Below are positions 32,914 to 42,000 of a DNA stretch of 64,000 bases, piece after piece. Both the position numbers and the translations under genes were made by a program. The stretch spans positions 1,178,001 to 1,242,000 of the forward strand of contig NZ_CP097127.1 of assembly GCF_023330665.1 (NCBI RefSeq). The letters are read 5' to 3'. Numbering within the stretch: the first letter of the stretch is position 1; each line of letters opens with the position of its first letter. The stretch comes from Conexibacter sp. S30A1. GTDB lineage: Bacteria; Actinomycetota; Thermoleophilia; Solirubrobacterales; Solirubrobacteraceae. Below the pieces are notes generated by a model. The model ran no database searches, had not been told where the DNA came from, and saw nothing but the letters and a program-made list of their open reading frames with translations.

Positions 32914-33966
32914 ATGCGTGTCTCGGTGCTTGACCAGTCTCCGATCCCGGAGGGCCAAACCGGATCAGACGCGCTGGCCAACACGCTTGAGCTGGCAAGG
33001 CACGCCGAGGCGCTCGGGTATCACCGCTACTGGGTGGCCGAGCATCACGGCGGGCCGATGCTCGCGGGCGCCGCGCCGGAGGTGCTGATCGGGCCGATCG
33101 CCTCTCTCACCAGCCGCATTCGGGTCGGCTCAGGCGGGGTGATGCTGCCGCACTACAGCCCGCTGAAGGTGGCTGAAGCGTTCTCGATCCTCGCCGCCCT
33201 GTTCCCCGGGCGCATCGACATGGGGATCGGCCGCGCCGCGGGCACCGACCCGCTGACCACCTTCGCGCTGCAGCGTGACCGCCGCCAGGCGGCGCCCGAC
33301 GACTTCCCGGAGCAGCTGGCCGAGCTGTTGGCCTACCTGGACGGCGAGCTGCCCTCCGAGCACCCGTTCGCAAGGCTCGCGCACACGCTGCCCGGGCGGC
33401 CGCAGACGCCCGAGCGCTGGCTGCTCGGCTCCTCGCGCCAGAGCGCCATCTGGGCCGGTCAGCTGGGGCTCTCCTACGCGTTTGCCGACTTCATCAACCC
33501 GGGCGGCGCCGAGTTTGCGGCCGAGTACCGGCGCCTGCACGCCGAGCATCACCGCGAGCGTCCGCCGCGCACCGCGGTCGCGGTCTGGGCGATCTGTGCG
33601 CCCACCGACGAGGAGGCCCAGTACCTGGCCAGCTCGAGCCGCATGTCGATGCGGCTTTTGCGCCAGGGTCAGCTGATCCCGGTGCCGGCGCCAGAGAAGG
33701 CGATCGCCTACCTGCGCTCGATCGGCCAGCCGACCGACCACGGGTTCACGGACGGACGCCGCGGGGTGATCGGCTCGCCGCAGACCGTCGCCGCGACGCT
33801 TCGCGAGCTGGCCGAGCTCTACGGCGCTGAGGAGCTGATCGTCGTGACCATCACCCACGACCACTCAGCGCGCCTGCGCTCCTACGAGCTGATCGCAGAC
33901 GCACTGGAACTCGAGCGCGCTGGCACCGAGCCCGCAGCGGGGCCCGCGCTGGCCGCCGCCAGCTGA
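32914..33966 (+). CDS. Luciferase-like flavin-dependent monooxygenase (MsnO8 group)
   Basis: LLM-class flavin oxidoreductase of 350 residues. The family start is MRVSVLDQSPIPEGQ, followed by HAEALGYHRYWVAEHHG, the strongly conserved signature of the MsnO8/YhbW group. RIRVGSGGVMLPHYSPLKVA, FPGRIDMGIGRAAGTDPLT and ERWLLGSSRQSAIWAGQLGL are further blocks, and VIGSPQTVAATLRELAELYG is the usual C-terminal flap. ATG 32914 is chosen over a GTG one codon upstream. Substrate is unknown; the group is common in soil actinobacteria. The 3' end runs into a Pro/Ala-coding repeat region. Confidence 0.92.
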   Translation: MRVSVLDQSPIPEGQTGSDALANTLELARHAEALGYHRYWVAEHHGGPMLAGAAPEVLIGPIASLTSRIRVGSGGVMLPHYSPLKVAEAFSILAALFPGRIDMGIGRAAGTDPLTTFALQRDRRQAAPDDFPEQLAELLAYLDGELPSEHPFARLAHTLPGRPQTPERWLLGSSRQSAIWAGQLGLSYAFADFINPGGAEFAAEYRRLHAEHHRERPPRTAVAVWAICAPTDEEAQYLASSSRMSMRLLRQGQLIPVPAPEKAIAYLRSIGQPTDHGFTDGRRGVIGSPQTVAATLRELAELYGAEELIVVTITHDHSARLRSYELIADALELERAGTEPAAGPALAAAS

Positions 33967-33984
33967 GCGGAGCGCGCCCGGGTC

Positions 33985-34064
33985 CGCACCAGCGCCCGCG
34001 CAGCCGTGCCCGGGCCTGCGCAGCCGTGCCCGCGGCCGTGCCCGCACCAGCGCCCGCGCAGCCG
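33985..34064. repeat. GC-rich direct repeats in an intergenic gap
   Basis: A 22-base unit CGCACCAGCGCCCGCGCAGCCG occurs twice (33985-34006 and 34043-34064), with related shorter copies (GCAGCCGTGCCCG) between. The gap separates the flavin monooxygenase stop from a convergent small membrane protein stop. It looks like slipped-strand expansion. Confidence 0.75.
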
Positions 34065-34078
34065 CGCCCGCGCCGAGA

Positions 34079-34309
34079 CTAACGAGCCAGCCCCACCTGG
34101 TGGCCGGTCCCGGGATGGCCGCTGAAATGGCGGACGACGAGACCCACCGCCCTGAAGACGTTCAGGAATGCGAAGAGCACCAGCCAGCAGGCCGCAGCCA
34201 ACAGCACGGTGGCGAGCACCGGGCCAGCCGCGATCGCCACGATGACCACCGGCACGAGCAGGATCGGCGCAAACAGAATCGCGCCTATGACCAGCAACAC
34301 CCGTGACAT
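34079..34309 (-). CDS. Small two-helix membrane protein
   Basis: Protein of 76 residues, MSRVLLVIGAILFAPILLVP..., with two predicted membrane segments (about 3-27 and 32-53) and a short polar tail RHFSGHPGTGHQ. The ATG at 34309 has a strong ribosome binding site (GGAGGT, six bases upstream), which fixes the start; longer versions have no such site. No family is recognised. It stands alone, convergent with the flavin monooxygenase and upstream of nothing obvious. Confidence 0.7.
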   Translation of the reverse strand: MSRVLLVIGAILFAPILLVPVVIVAIAAGPVLATVLLAAACWLVLFAFLNVFRAVGLVVRHFSGHPGTGHQVGLAR

Positions 34310-34445
34310 CTGAACACCTCCGGCTCGCGTGGATAACTGCACTGCAAGTATCTCCCTGCGCGTCCGCCCGCACATGGGGGTTTGACCGCACTGTGCCTTC
34401 GGGCTCGATGCAGCGGCGATGGGTGAAGGGCGCTGGCGGGGCGAT

Positions 34446-34910
34446 TCAGAGCGCCCGCAGCGCCGCCTGCAGGAAGCCGCTGGCGATCTCGCGAGCGACC
34501 GCGTCGGCGGGCACCAGCATCGGCACGTCAATCCGCCCGCGCAGCGCCACGGTGATCTGCGTCTGCGCCGCGGCGACGCTCACCAGGGTCCAGCTGATCT
34601 CCAGGCGCTCGCGGTCGTCGCGGCCACCGGCCACACGCACCACCGTCACCGAGGACGGGGGCTGGCGCTCCACCGCCAGGCGCAGCGCGACCTCGCGACG
34701 CAGCGGCCCGGCCGCCACCGCCAGCACGGCGTCCACCAGCTGCGCGGCGCCGTCCTGGTCGCGCTCGCGCACGGTGACGCTGCGCGCCCCCGACGGATAC
34801 CACTGCGGGTAGCGCTCCACGTCGCTGAGGTGCGCGTAGCAGCGTTCGATCGCCACGGGCGCCTCGCCCGAGGCGCTGGCTGACAGATCCTTCAGGGCCA
34901 CGCCCGGCAC
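34446..34910 (-). CDS. SRPBCC (START/cyclase-like) protein
   Basis: Small helix-grip protein of 154 residues, of the SRPBCC or polyketide-cyclase/coenzyme-Q-binding type. The first half has a helix and CYAHLSDVERYPQWYPSGAR, the conserved tryptophan-rich entry of the family; the rest alternates beta strands (SVTVRERDQDG, ISWTLVSVA, TQITVALRGRI) and ends in a long helix. Such proteins bind lipids or small hydrophobic ligands. The GTG start lies 20 bases from the divergent SnoaL-like gene, so the two likely share a control region. Confidence 0.75.
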   Translation of the reverse strand: MPGVALKDLSASASGEAPVAIERCYAHLSDVERYPQWYPSGARSVTVRERDQDGAAQLVDAVLAVAAGPLRREVALRLAVERQPPSSVTVVRVAGGRDDRERLEISWTLVSVAAAQTQITVALRGRIDVPMLVPADAVAREIASGFLQAALRAL

Positions 34911-34930
34911 ATTACCCTGTGGCGAGCCTC

Positions 34931-35551
34931 ATGACAGGAGTGACCCACACAACGAGTGCCGCCGACCGCCAGGCGATCCGCGAGCTGATCGAGGGCTGGG
35001 CGGTGTGGCGCGACGCGCGCGACTGGGCGCGCTTTCGCACCGTCTGGCACGCCGAAGGCCGGATGATGGCCACCTGGTGGCAGGGCCCGTTCGAGGAGTT
35101 CATCCGTGTCAGCCAGGAGGGCTGGGACCGCGGCGTGCGGATCCTGCACTTCCTCGGCGGCTCGACGATAGAGCTGGCGGGCGAGCGTGCGATCGCGCAG
35201 ACCAAGATGACGATCACACAGCGCGCCGAGCTTGAAGGCGTGCTCTGCGATGTCGTGTGCACGGGGCGCTTCTACGACTTCCTCGCCCACCGCGAGAGCC
35301 GCTGGGGTCTGGTGCTCCGCCAGCCGATCTACGAGATGGACAGGCTGGTGCCCGTCGCTGGAGGCTCCGCGCCGGCGCTCGATGCAGCCGTGCTCGCTCG
35401 CTTCCCGTCCGGCTACCGCCATCTCGCCTACCTGCAGACCCTGGCCGGCTACGAAGTCAAGCCTGACATGCCCGGTCTCGAGGGCCCGGCACTCGAGCGC
35501 CTCTACGCGCAGGGCGACGCCTGGCTCGCGGGTGACGCGCTCACGGTCTGA
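34931..35551 (+). CDS. SnoaL-like (NTF2-fold) protein
   Basis: NTF2-fold protein of about 206 residues. RQAIRELIEGWAVWRDARDW and FRTVWHAEGRMMATWW are the first helix and strand of the SnoaL-like fold. KMTITQRAELEGVLCDVVCTG and GLVLRQPIYEMDRLVPV follow. The C-terminal segment after 150 is extra. ATG 34931 is chosen over a GTG at 34919. Members include ketosteroid-isomerase-like enzymes and ring-hydroxylating dioxygenase small subunits, so the function is not decided. It is divergent from the SRPBCC gene. Confidence 0.72.
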   Translation: MTGVTHTTSAADRQAIRELIEGWAVWRDARDWARFRTVWHAEGRMMATWWQGPFEEFIRVSQEGWDRGVRILHFLGGSTIELAGERAIAQTKMTITQRAELEGVLCDVVCTGRFYDFLAHRESRWGLVLRQPIYEMDRLVPVAGGSAPALDAAVLARFPSGYRHLAYLQTLAGYEVKPDMPGLEGPALERLYAQGDAWLAGDALTV

Positions 35552-35589
35552 CCGCTCTGAGCGGCCCGACCGCGCACCCGGACAGCGGC

Positions 35590-35637
35590 GCGCGCAACCA
35601 CGTCGCCCCGCCAGCAGCAGCGCGCGTAACCACGTCG
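35590..35637. repeat. Imperfect intergenic duplication
   Basis: Two near-identical 16-base units GCGCG(C/T)AACCACGTCG at 35590-35605 and 35622-35637, followed by similar CGCCAGC text. It lies between the SnoaL-like gene and the dehydrogenase. No function is suggested. Confidence 0.7.
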
Positions 35638-35674
35638 GCGCGCCAGCGGGCGTGCTCGGGTATCAATATGAGCT

Positions 35675-36640
35675 GTGCTGGCCGTCTACGCCAAAACGAT
35701 CGACCGCGAGGATCCGCTCGCGGGCCTGGAGGTCGGCGAGCGACCTGAGCCCGAGCCGCCCGAGGGCTGGGCAAGCGTCGAGGTGCGCGCGGCGGCGCTG
35801 AACCACCACGATCTCTGGTCGCTGCGTGGCGTCGGGCTGGCCGCCGAGCGGCTGCCGATGATCCTCGGCTGTGACGCCGCCGGCGTCGATGAGGACGGCA
35901 ACGAGGTGATCGTGCACGCGGTGCTCAGCTCACCCGGCTGGCGTGGCGATGAGACACTTGACCCGAAACGGACGCTGCTCTCGGAGCTCCATCAGGGCAC
36001 GCTCGCGCAGCGCGTGATCGTGCCACGCGCAAACCTCATCGCCAAGCCTCAGCAGCTGAGCTTCGCGCAGGCCGCCTGCCTGCCAACCGCCTGGCTGACC
36101 GCCTACCGGATGCTGTTCACGCGCGGTCAGGTGACACCGGGCCAGACCGTGCTGGTCCAGGGCTCAAGCGGTGGCGTGGCCACGGCGCTGATCTCGTTGG
36201 CCGCCAGTGCCGGCGTGCGCGTCTGGGCGACCGGACGCAGCGAGGGCAAGCGCGCGCTGGCAACCGCCCTGGGCGCCGAGCAGGTGTTTGAGCCCGGCGC
36301 GCGGCTGCCCGAGCGGGTCGACGCGGTGATGGAGACCTCTGGAGCGGCCACCTGGTCGCATTCGCTGCGCTCGCTGAAGCCGGGAGGCAGACTGGTGATC
36401 GCCGGCGCAACCAGCGGCGATGCCCCGTCTGCCGAGCTGACCCGTGTCTTCTTCCTGCAGCTCGCGGTCCTGGGCTCGACGATGGGCACGCGCGAGGAGC
36501 TGGAGCGGCTGGTGCAGATGGTCATCCAACAGAGGATCGAGCCGCCGGTCGGCCTGACGTTGCCGTTGAGCGAGGCGCGCGCCGGCTTCGCGGCGATGGC
36601 TCGCGGCGAGACTGCCGGCAAGATCGTCTTCGAGGTTTGA
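35675..36640 (+). CDS. Zinc-free MDR alcohol dehydrogenase/quinone-oxidoreductase-like protein
   Basis: Medium-chain dehydrogenase/reductase of 321 residues. The N-domain has VEVRAAALNHHDLWSLRGVG and MILGCDAAGVDEDG; the NADPH-binding domain has VLVQGSSGGVATALISLAA (GxGxxG variant GSSGGVA). The structural-zinc Cys cluster is absent, which matches quinone-oxidoreductase-like or enoyl-reductase MDR proteins. Start GTG 35675. Convergent with the next gene; substrate unknown. Confidence 0.9.
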   Translation: MLAVYAKTIDREDPLAGLEVGERPEPEPPEGWASVEVRAAALNHHDLWSLRGVGLAAERLPMILGCDAAGVDEDGNEVIVHAVLSSPGWRGDETLDPKRTLLSELHQGTLAQRVIVPRANLIAKPQQLSFAQAACLPTAWLTAYRMLFTRGQVTPGQTVLVQGSSGGVATALISLAASAGVRVWATGRSEGKRALATALGAEQVFEPGARLPERVDAVMETSGAATWSHSLRSLKPGGRLVIAGATSGDAPSAELTRVFFLQLAVLGSTMGTREELERLVQMVIQQRIEPPVGLTLPLSEARAGFAAMARGETAGKIVFEV

Positions 36641-36678
36641 TCCCGGGGGCGGCGACCGACACCGTCGGCGGCTGAGCG

Positions 36679-37326
36679 TCAGCCGCCGAGGCCGCCGAAC
36701 ACGGCGAAGGGGTTTGGCGGCAGCGCCGCCGCCACCGCGGCCGGTGTGGCCTGCACCTCAACGGTGACGCCCTCGCCCGCAAGCGCCCGCACACGCGCGG
36801 CGATGTCCTGCGCGCTGTCCTCGTCGGCGGCGCCGATCAGCAGATAGCGCCAGCGTCGCAGGCAGGAGATGCCCTCGTTGGCGAGCGCGGCAGCGAGCGT
36901 CAGCGTCTCGCGACGTGAACCGGTTCCGACCCGCACCTCATACTCCGCATAGTGGTGCTGCGCGGCTGCCGCACGATCGCGCTCGACCGCCTCCGCGTGC
37001 TCAGCCGCAACCGCCGCCTCGCTGCCGGGGAGCGGAAGGTCGGGGTCGACCCACTCCTCTGACACCGGATGCCAGCGGCAGAGCTTGGTGGTCACCTGAG
37101 CGCCGTCGGCCTGCGCCAGCGACGCCACGGCGGCTGCCGCCTGCTCGGCCTGCTCCCGTGTGCCGGCGTAGATGAAAAGCTGCGTACCGTCGACCGATAC
37201 GATCACCCGCTCGGCTGCGTCATCGCGGAGCCCGTGGCTGACCGAACCACTACCCAATGCCTTGCCGAACCGCTCAGCCAGATCGCCGGTGGGGCAGGTG
37301 ACGTTCACACGCCAGTCATCGTTCAT
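36679..37326 (-). CDS. Conserved hypothetical protein
   Basis: Not recognised. The 215-residue protein is soluble, acidic and Ala-rich. It seems built of two similar small alpha/beta units joined by a helical linker (about 95-125): VNVTCPTGDLAERFGKAL ... LFIYAGTREQAEQAAAAVAS and YEVRVGTGSRRETLTLAAAL ... YLLIGAADEDSAQDIAARV. Each unit is strand-helix-strand-helix, a ferredoxin-like layout. It ends PPNPFAVFGGLGG. Start ATG 37326. Its neighbours give no functional clue. Confidence 0.65.
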   Translation of the reverse strand: MNDDWRVNVTCPTGDLAERFGKALGSGSVSHGLRDDAAERVIVSVDGTQLFIYAGTREQAEQAAAAVASLAQADGAQVTTKLCRWHPVSEEWVDPDLPLPGSEAAVAAEHAEAVERDRAAAAQHHYAEYEVRVGTGSRRETLTLAAALANEGISCLRRWRYLLIGAADEDSAQDIAARVRALAGEGVTVEVQATPAAVAAALPPNPFAVFGGLGG

Positions 37327-37404
37327 CGCATTCCTTTCCGTGGGCGCAGGGACACAGCGTAGGACGTTGGCCGCGGCGACGGCTGGCGGTCGTCGAGGGG
37401 CTCC

Positions 37405-38652
37405 TCAGGCGCGACGCGGGACCGTGAGCATCAGGACCGACTGCGGTCGGTAGCCGCGCCGGCGGGTCATCCGGTAGCGGATGCTCACGCGCCAGCGTCC
37501 GGGCCTGAGGCGTCCGCTGAGCCTGAACCGGTAGGTGCCCGTGCGGCGGACCGTGAGCCTGCGGCGGACGGTGAGCCTGCGGCGGACCTGTGCCCCCTGG
37601 CCGGCTGTGTGCAGGCTGGCAACAGCGCTCACGCCCACCAGACGGACGGATGCCCGCACCTCGATACTCAGCGTGCCGCGCGGCCAAACGCGGCTGCGCA
37701 CGCCAACCGGGAACCATGGCTGTGTCGGTGCGACCCGGCCGCGTGTCTCGCGGATGCCGTTGGGACTGGCCACCGGGATCCCAGCCCACGGGCAGCTGTC
37801 GCCACGGCGCTCGCAGGCCGGCAGCTGGCCGCGCTCGGCCACCCAGGCGAAGACCCGCGGTCCGCCACCGCCGCCACGGCCAGCGAACACTTCGGCGAAG
37901 GACTGCCGGCCGTAGCCGGCCACACCGGCGCCGTAGCCACCTTCGGCAAAGCCGGCACCGAGCGTGCAGCGCGACCCGCACGCCATCGTGCCGCGGTCGT
38001 GCAGAATGATGTCGCGGTGGCTCCAGCACCCGGCGCGGTCGCGCAGCGAGCAGCCCAGATTCTCGGACGCGCCGTCCCGGAAGATTCCGTCGGCATACAC
38101 CCAGTCGGCCATCACCACGATCGCGTTGGGCTCACCGCCGGCCCACACGCTCTGAACGCCGCGGCCGCCTGAGCTGGGATCCCGGCCACTGACCGCGCCG
38201 GATTGGGCCACCGCGTTCAGGCTGGCCACAAGGCCACCGTCGGCCGGCAGCCCGCGGGCGGTACGTTCGAGCTCGGTCAGGACAAAGAGCTGCTCGGCGA
38301 CGGTGAGCATCGCCCAGTTGGCCGGAAGCAGCACCGGCCCCAACCCCTCGCTGCGACGCCCCGCGTTCAGGACCGCCAACGACGAGCGCAGGCAACCGGG
38401 CGCATAGTCCGTGGCGCCCGTGCAAGCCTCCCACATATACCGGGCAACCGCCAGCGAGTAGCGGGGGTTGGCGGGCGGCAGCAGACCTGGCCGCGACGGT
38501 CGTGCAGCGGCCGGCGCAGGCGCGAACGCCGCACCCAGCGCAGCGAGCAGGGCGAAGCACCCGGCGGCCAGGCGCGCACGCCAGCTCGCCGACCGCCGAG
38601 CGGCCGGCGCTGCATTCGCGATACCGAGCGCCCGCTGCCGCACAGCGCGCAT
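37405..38652 (-). CDS. Secreted CAP/SCP-like domain protein
   Basis: Exported protein of 415 residues. A signal peptide (about 23-50, LAAGCFALLAALGAAFAPAPAAA) precedes a CAP-like domain: VLNAGRRSEGLGPVLLPANW resembles the first conserved CAP helix, and SENLGCSLRDRAGCWSHRDI the HxE-type later segment with a disulfide. The C-terminal 110 residues form a beta domain (SIEVRASVRLVGVSAVASLH) with a short internal duplication RRRLTV RRRLTV encoded by an 18-base repeat. CAP domains in bacteria act on or near the cell wall; here the role is unknown. Gene length exceeds the usual one-domain proteins. Confidence 0.75.
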   Translation of the reverse strand: MRAVRQRALGIANAAPAARRSASWRARLAAGCFALLAALGAAFAPAPAAARPSRPGLLPPANPRYSLAVARYMWEACTGATDYAPGCLRSSLAVLNAGRRSEGLGPVLLPANWAMLTVAEQLFVLTELERTARGLPADGGLVASLNAVAQSGAVSGRDPSSGGRGVQSVWAGGEPNAIVVMADWVYADGIFRDGASENLGCSLRDRAGCWSHRDIILHDRGTMACGSRCTLGAGFAEGGYGAGVAGYGRQSFAEVFAGRGGGGGPRVFAWVAERGQLPACERRGDSCPWAGIPVASPNGIRETRGRVAPTQPWFPVGVRSRVWPRGTLSIEVRASVRLVGVSAVASLHTAGQGAQVRRRLTVRRRLTVRRTGTYRFRLSGRLRPGRWRVSIRYRMTRRRGYRPQSVLMLTVPRRA

Positions 38653-38674
38653 TGTGCCTGAGACCGACCGGCCG

Positions 38675-38738
38675 CAGCGCGACGCAGGCCCAGCGCGACG
38701 CAGGCGCAGCGCGACGCAGGCCCAGCGCGACGCAGGCT
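38675..38738. repeat. Four tandem copies of a 16-bp unit
   Basis: Perfect tandem array of CAGCGCGACGCAGGCN (copies at 38675, 38691, 38707 and 38723). Only the last base varies (C, G, C, T). It fills the gap upstream of the CAP-domain gene and abuts the stop of the small gene that follows. A variable-number repeat is likely. Confidence 0.93.
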
Positions 38739-39061
38739 CAGCGCGCGGGCTCGGTCGGCGGCGTCAGGTCGAGCTCCAGCTGCAGCGCGGTTGGGTTGAG
38801 CGGCTCCTCGGTGACACGCGGGCGGCCACGCTTGGCCCAGTGCGCGGTCACCTCCCGCGCCCTGCACGTGCGGTAGCTGACACGACGGTCGAGCGGCTGG
38901 ATCGCAAGCCCACCGGGCGCACTGCCGCACACCAGGGCGTGGAAGCGCCGTCCCAGCCGGTCGATCTCGACGATGTCTCCGCGTTCGATTCCCTCCAGGC
39001 GCACGCCTGCGCAGATTACGACCCCGCCAGGCGCTTGACTAAAAGGCTCACAGGACACCAT
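38738..39061 (-). CDS. Small hypothetical protein, divergent from recC
   Basis: Up to 107 residues from ATG 39061. The readable core is GDIVEIDRLGRRFHALVCGS, GGLAIQPLDRRVSYRTCRAR and EVTAHWAKRGRPRV, a small beta-rich protein with two Cys. The ATG overlaps the recC start on the other strand (sequence CATG). The true start may be internal, since the first 25 residues have little character. No family is recognised. Coding bias supports a gene. Confidence 0.55.
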   Translation of the reverse strand: MVSCEPFSQAPGGVVICAGVRLEGIERGDIVEIDRLGRRFHALVCGSAPGGLAIQPLDRRVSYRTCRAREVTAHWAKRGRPRVTEEPLNPTALQLELDLTPPTEPAR

Positions 39062-42000
39062 GCTTTTCATCGATCGAGCAGAACGGGCGGATGTGCTGGC
39101 GCAGGCGCTTGCGCGCCTGCTCGCCCGGCCACGGCCCGACCCCTTCGCGACAGACCTCGTCGCCGTGCCGACACGCGGGATCGAGCGCTGGCTCGCCCAG
39201 ACGCTGGCGACCCAGCTTGGCAGCGACGGCGCTGCGCAGGACGGGGTCTGCGCGAACGTCAGCTTTCCCTCACCGCAGGGGCTCGTGCGCGACACGCTGG
39301 CCAGGGCCACGGGCCTTGAGCCCGAGCACGACCCCTGGCGCCGGGAACGAATGCTCTGGCCGCTGATAGAGGTCGTGCAGGACAGCCGCGAGGAGCCCTG
39401 GCTGGAGCCGCTGCTCCAGCACCTGCGCGACGACTCGGCGCAGCGCTACACGCGCATCAGCCACGTCGCCGAGCTCTTTGACGAGTACGCGATCCACCGA
39501 CCGGAGCTGATCTGCGCCTGGGCGCGGGGCGAGTCGGGAGCCGCCTGGCTGGGCGCGGCGGACGGCGAGGTCGCCGGGCCGGCGACACGCGCGGCGCTCG
39601 CCTGGCAACCCGAGCTGTGGCGGCGCCTGCGCGCCGCGATCGGCGTGCCCAGCCCGGCCGAGCGGGTCGAACCGGCGTGTGCGGCGCTGCACGCGAACCC
39701 TGGTCTGGTCGACCTGCCAGAGCTGCTGAGCTTCTTCGGTCTCACGAGGCTGACACCGGCCCTGCTGCGCGTGATCCAGGCGCTCGCCGACAGGCGCGAG
39801 GTACATCTGATGCTCCTGCACCCCTCGCCGGACGCCTGGGCGACGGGGACCGCCGAGAATCGGCTGCTCGGGTCCTGGGGGCGCGATGTCATGAGCCTGC
39901 AACCGCTGCTCGCTGGGATCGGTGCTCAGCGCCACCACACCACCGAGCCCACACGGCCGTCAAGCCCAGCCGAGAGCCCACCCCCGGCAGCGCCCCGCTC
40001 GCTGCTGGCGGCCCTGCAGGCTGACATCATCGCCAACCGCAAGCCGCCTGGAGCGCCGCATGTGGAGGGTGCGCGCGACACACGGGTGCTGCTGCCAAGC
40101 GAGGATCGCAGCATCCAGATCCACATCTGCCACGGACGCGCCCGACAGGTTGCGGTGCTACGGGAGGCGATCCTGCATCGGCTCGCCGACGATCCGACGC
40201 TCGAGCCGCGCGACGTGATTGTCATGTGCCCGGACATCGAAGCCTTCGCACCCATGATCGAGGCGGCGTTCGCCTCCTCGCAGGCGCAAGCGCCTGGCCC
40301 GCTGCTCGAGGTGCGCCTGGCCGACCGCTCGCCGCGCCGCACGACACCACTGCTGGCGGTGCTGGTCGCGCTGCTTGAGCTGGCCGGCGGCAGAGTGACC
40401 GCCTCGGCGGTGCTCGACCTCGCCGACAGCGAGCCCGTGCGCAGGCGCTTTGCCTTCGATGACGACGAGCTCGCGCAGATCCGCAATTGGGTCGCGGCCG
40501 CGGAGATCCACTGGGGCATCGACGCGAAGGCTCGCTCGGCCTACCACCTCGACGACCGTTCCGAGGGGACCTGGGAGGCCGGCCTCAAGCGCCTGCTGCT
40601 GGGCGTCGCGCTGGACTCACAGGCGCTTGCACCGGTGGGCGGCGCGCTGCCGCCGGTGCCGATACAGAGCAGCCAGATAGAGCTGGCCGGCCGCCTGCAC
40701 GAACTCCTGGACCGGCTGGCCGTCAGCCTCGCGGAGCTCGCCGGCCCACAGCCGCTTCTCGGTTGGAGCGCCGCCCTGGCGGCAGCCACCGACGCGTTGA
40801 CCGCTTCAGGCCCCGATGACGCCTGGCAGCGCCACCAGCTCGACCTGCTCCTTGACCAGATGAGCCAGGAGGCGGGCGAGCACGGGCAGGGCGCCACCGA
40901 GCTGACGCGCACGGAGTTCGCAGCGCTGCTGGCGGATCACCTGCGGGCCCGTCCGACCCGCGCCGGTTTCCGCAGCGGTCACCTGACGTTCTGCACGCTC
41001 GCGCCGATGCGCTCGGTGCCACACCGCGTGGTGTGTCTGCTCGGGCTCGACGACGGATATTTCCCAAGATCCCTCCCCCACGACGGCGACAATCTGCTGC
41101 GCAGCGCTCCGCAACCGGGTGACCGTGACCCCCGCAGTGAGGACCGTCAGCTGCTGCTCGATGCGCTGCTCGCCGCCAAGGACGCGCTGGTCATCACCTA
41201 CAACGGCCACGACGAGCGCACCAATGCGCCACTGGCGCCGGCGGTGGTGGTCAGCGAGCTGCTGGATGCCTGCGAGGCGACGGCCCGCACCGACGCGTCT
41301 GTGCGTGAGGCCGCCACCGTGCGCGAGCAGCTGCTCGTCAGGCACCCCTTGCAGCCCTTTGATCCCCAGAACTTCATGAGCGCCGCCTCGGCACCGGCGC
41401 GCGCGGCGGGCGGTCCGTGGAGCTTCGACGAGGCTGCGCTGGCAGGTGCGCGCGCGGTCAGCTCGCCGAGGCTACCGCCGACGCCGTTTCTCGAAAGCCC
41501 GCTGCCCCCAGCTCCCGGCGCCGAGTCGTTGACGCTCGCGGAGCTGATCGAGTTTCTGCGCCGACCGGTGCGCGCCTTCCTGCGCCAGCGGCTCGCGATC
41601 GCGCTCGAGCGGGACGAGGTGGCGCTCGAGGACGCTCTGCCGATCGAGCTTGACCCGCTCGAACGCTGGGCGGTTGGCCAACGTCTGGTCGAGGCGATCA
41701 GCTCGGGCCTGGGACCGCACGACGCCTACCGCGCCGAGATCGCGCGCGGCACGCTGCCGCCAGGAGCGCTCGGGGTCCCCGTGATCCGCTCGATCCTGCC
41801 GACCGCGCAGCTGATCGCCGAAACCGCGCGCGCCTATGCCGGCGGCCACACGGTGCGCTCGCAGCAGACGAACCTGGTGCTCACGGACGGACGCCGGCTG
41901 ACCGGAACGGTCAGCGCCGTTCACGGCCACGTCCTGGTCACCGCCTCCTACGCGCGCCTGGGAGCGCGGCAGCGGCTTGAAGCCTGGACGAAGCTCCTGG

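Noticed and set aside
33967-34078. CRISPR array in the repeat-rich gap
   Set aside because: Repeats are too few, imperfect and without regular spacers.
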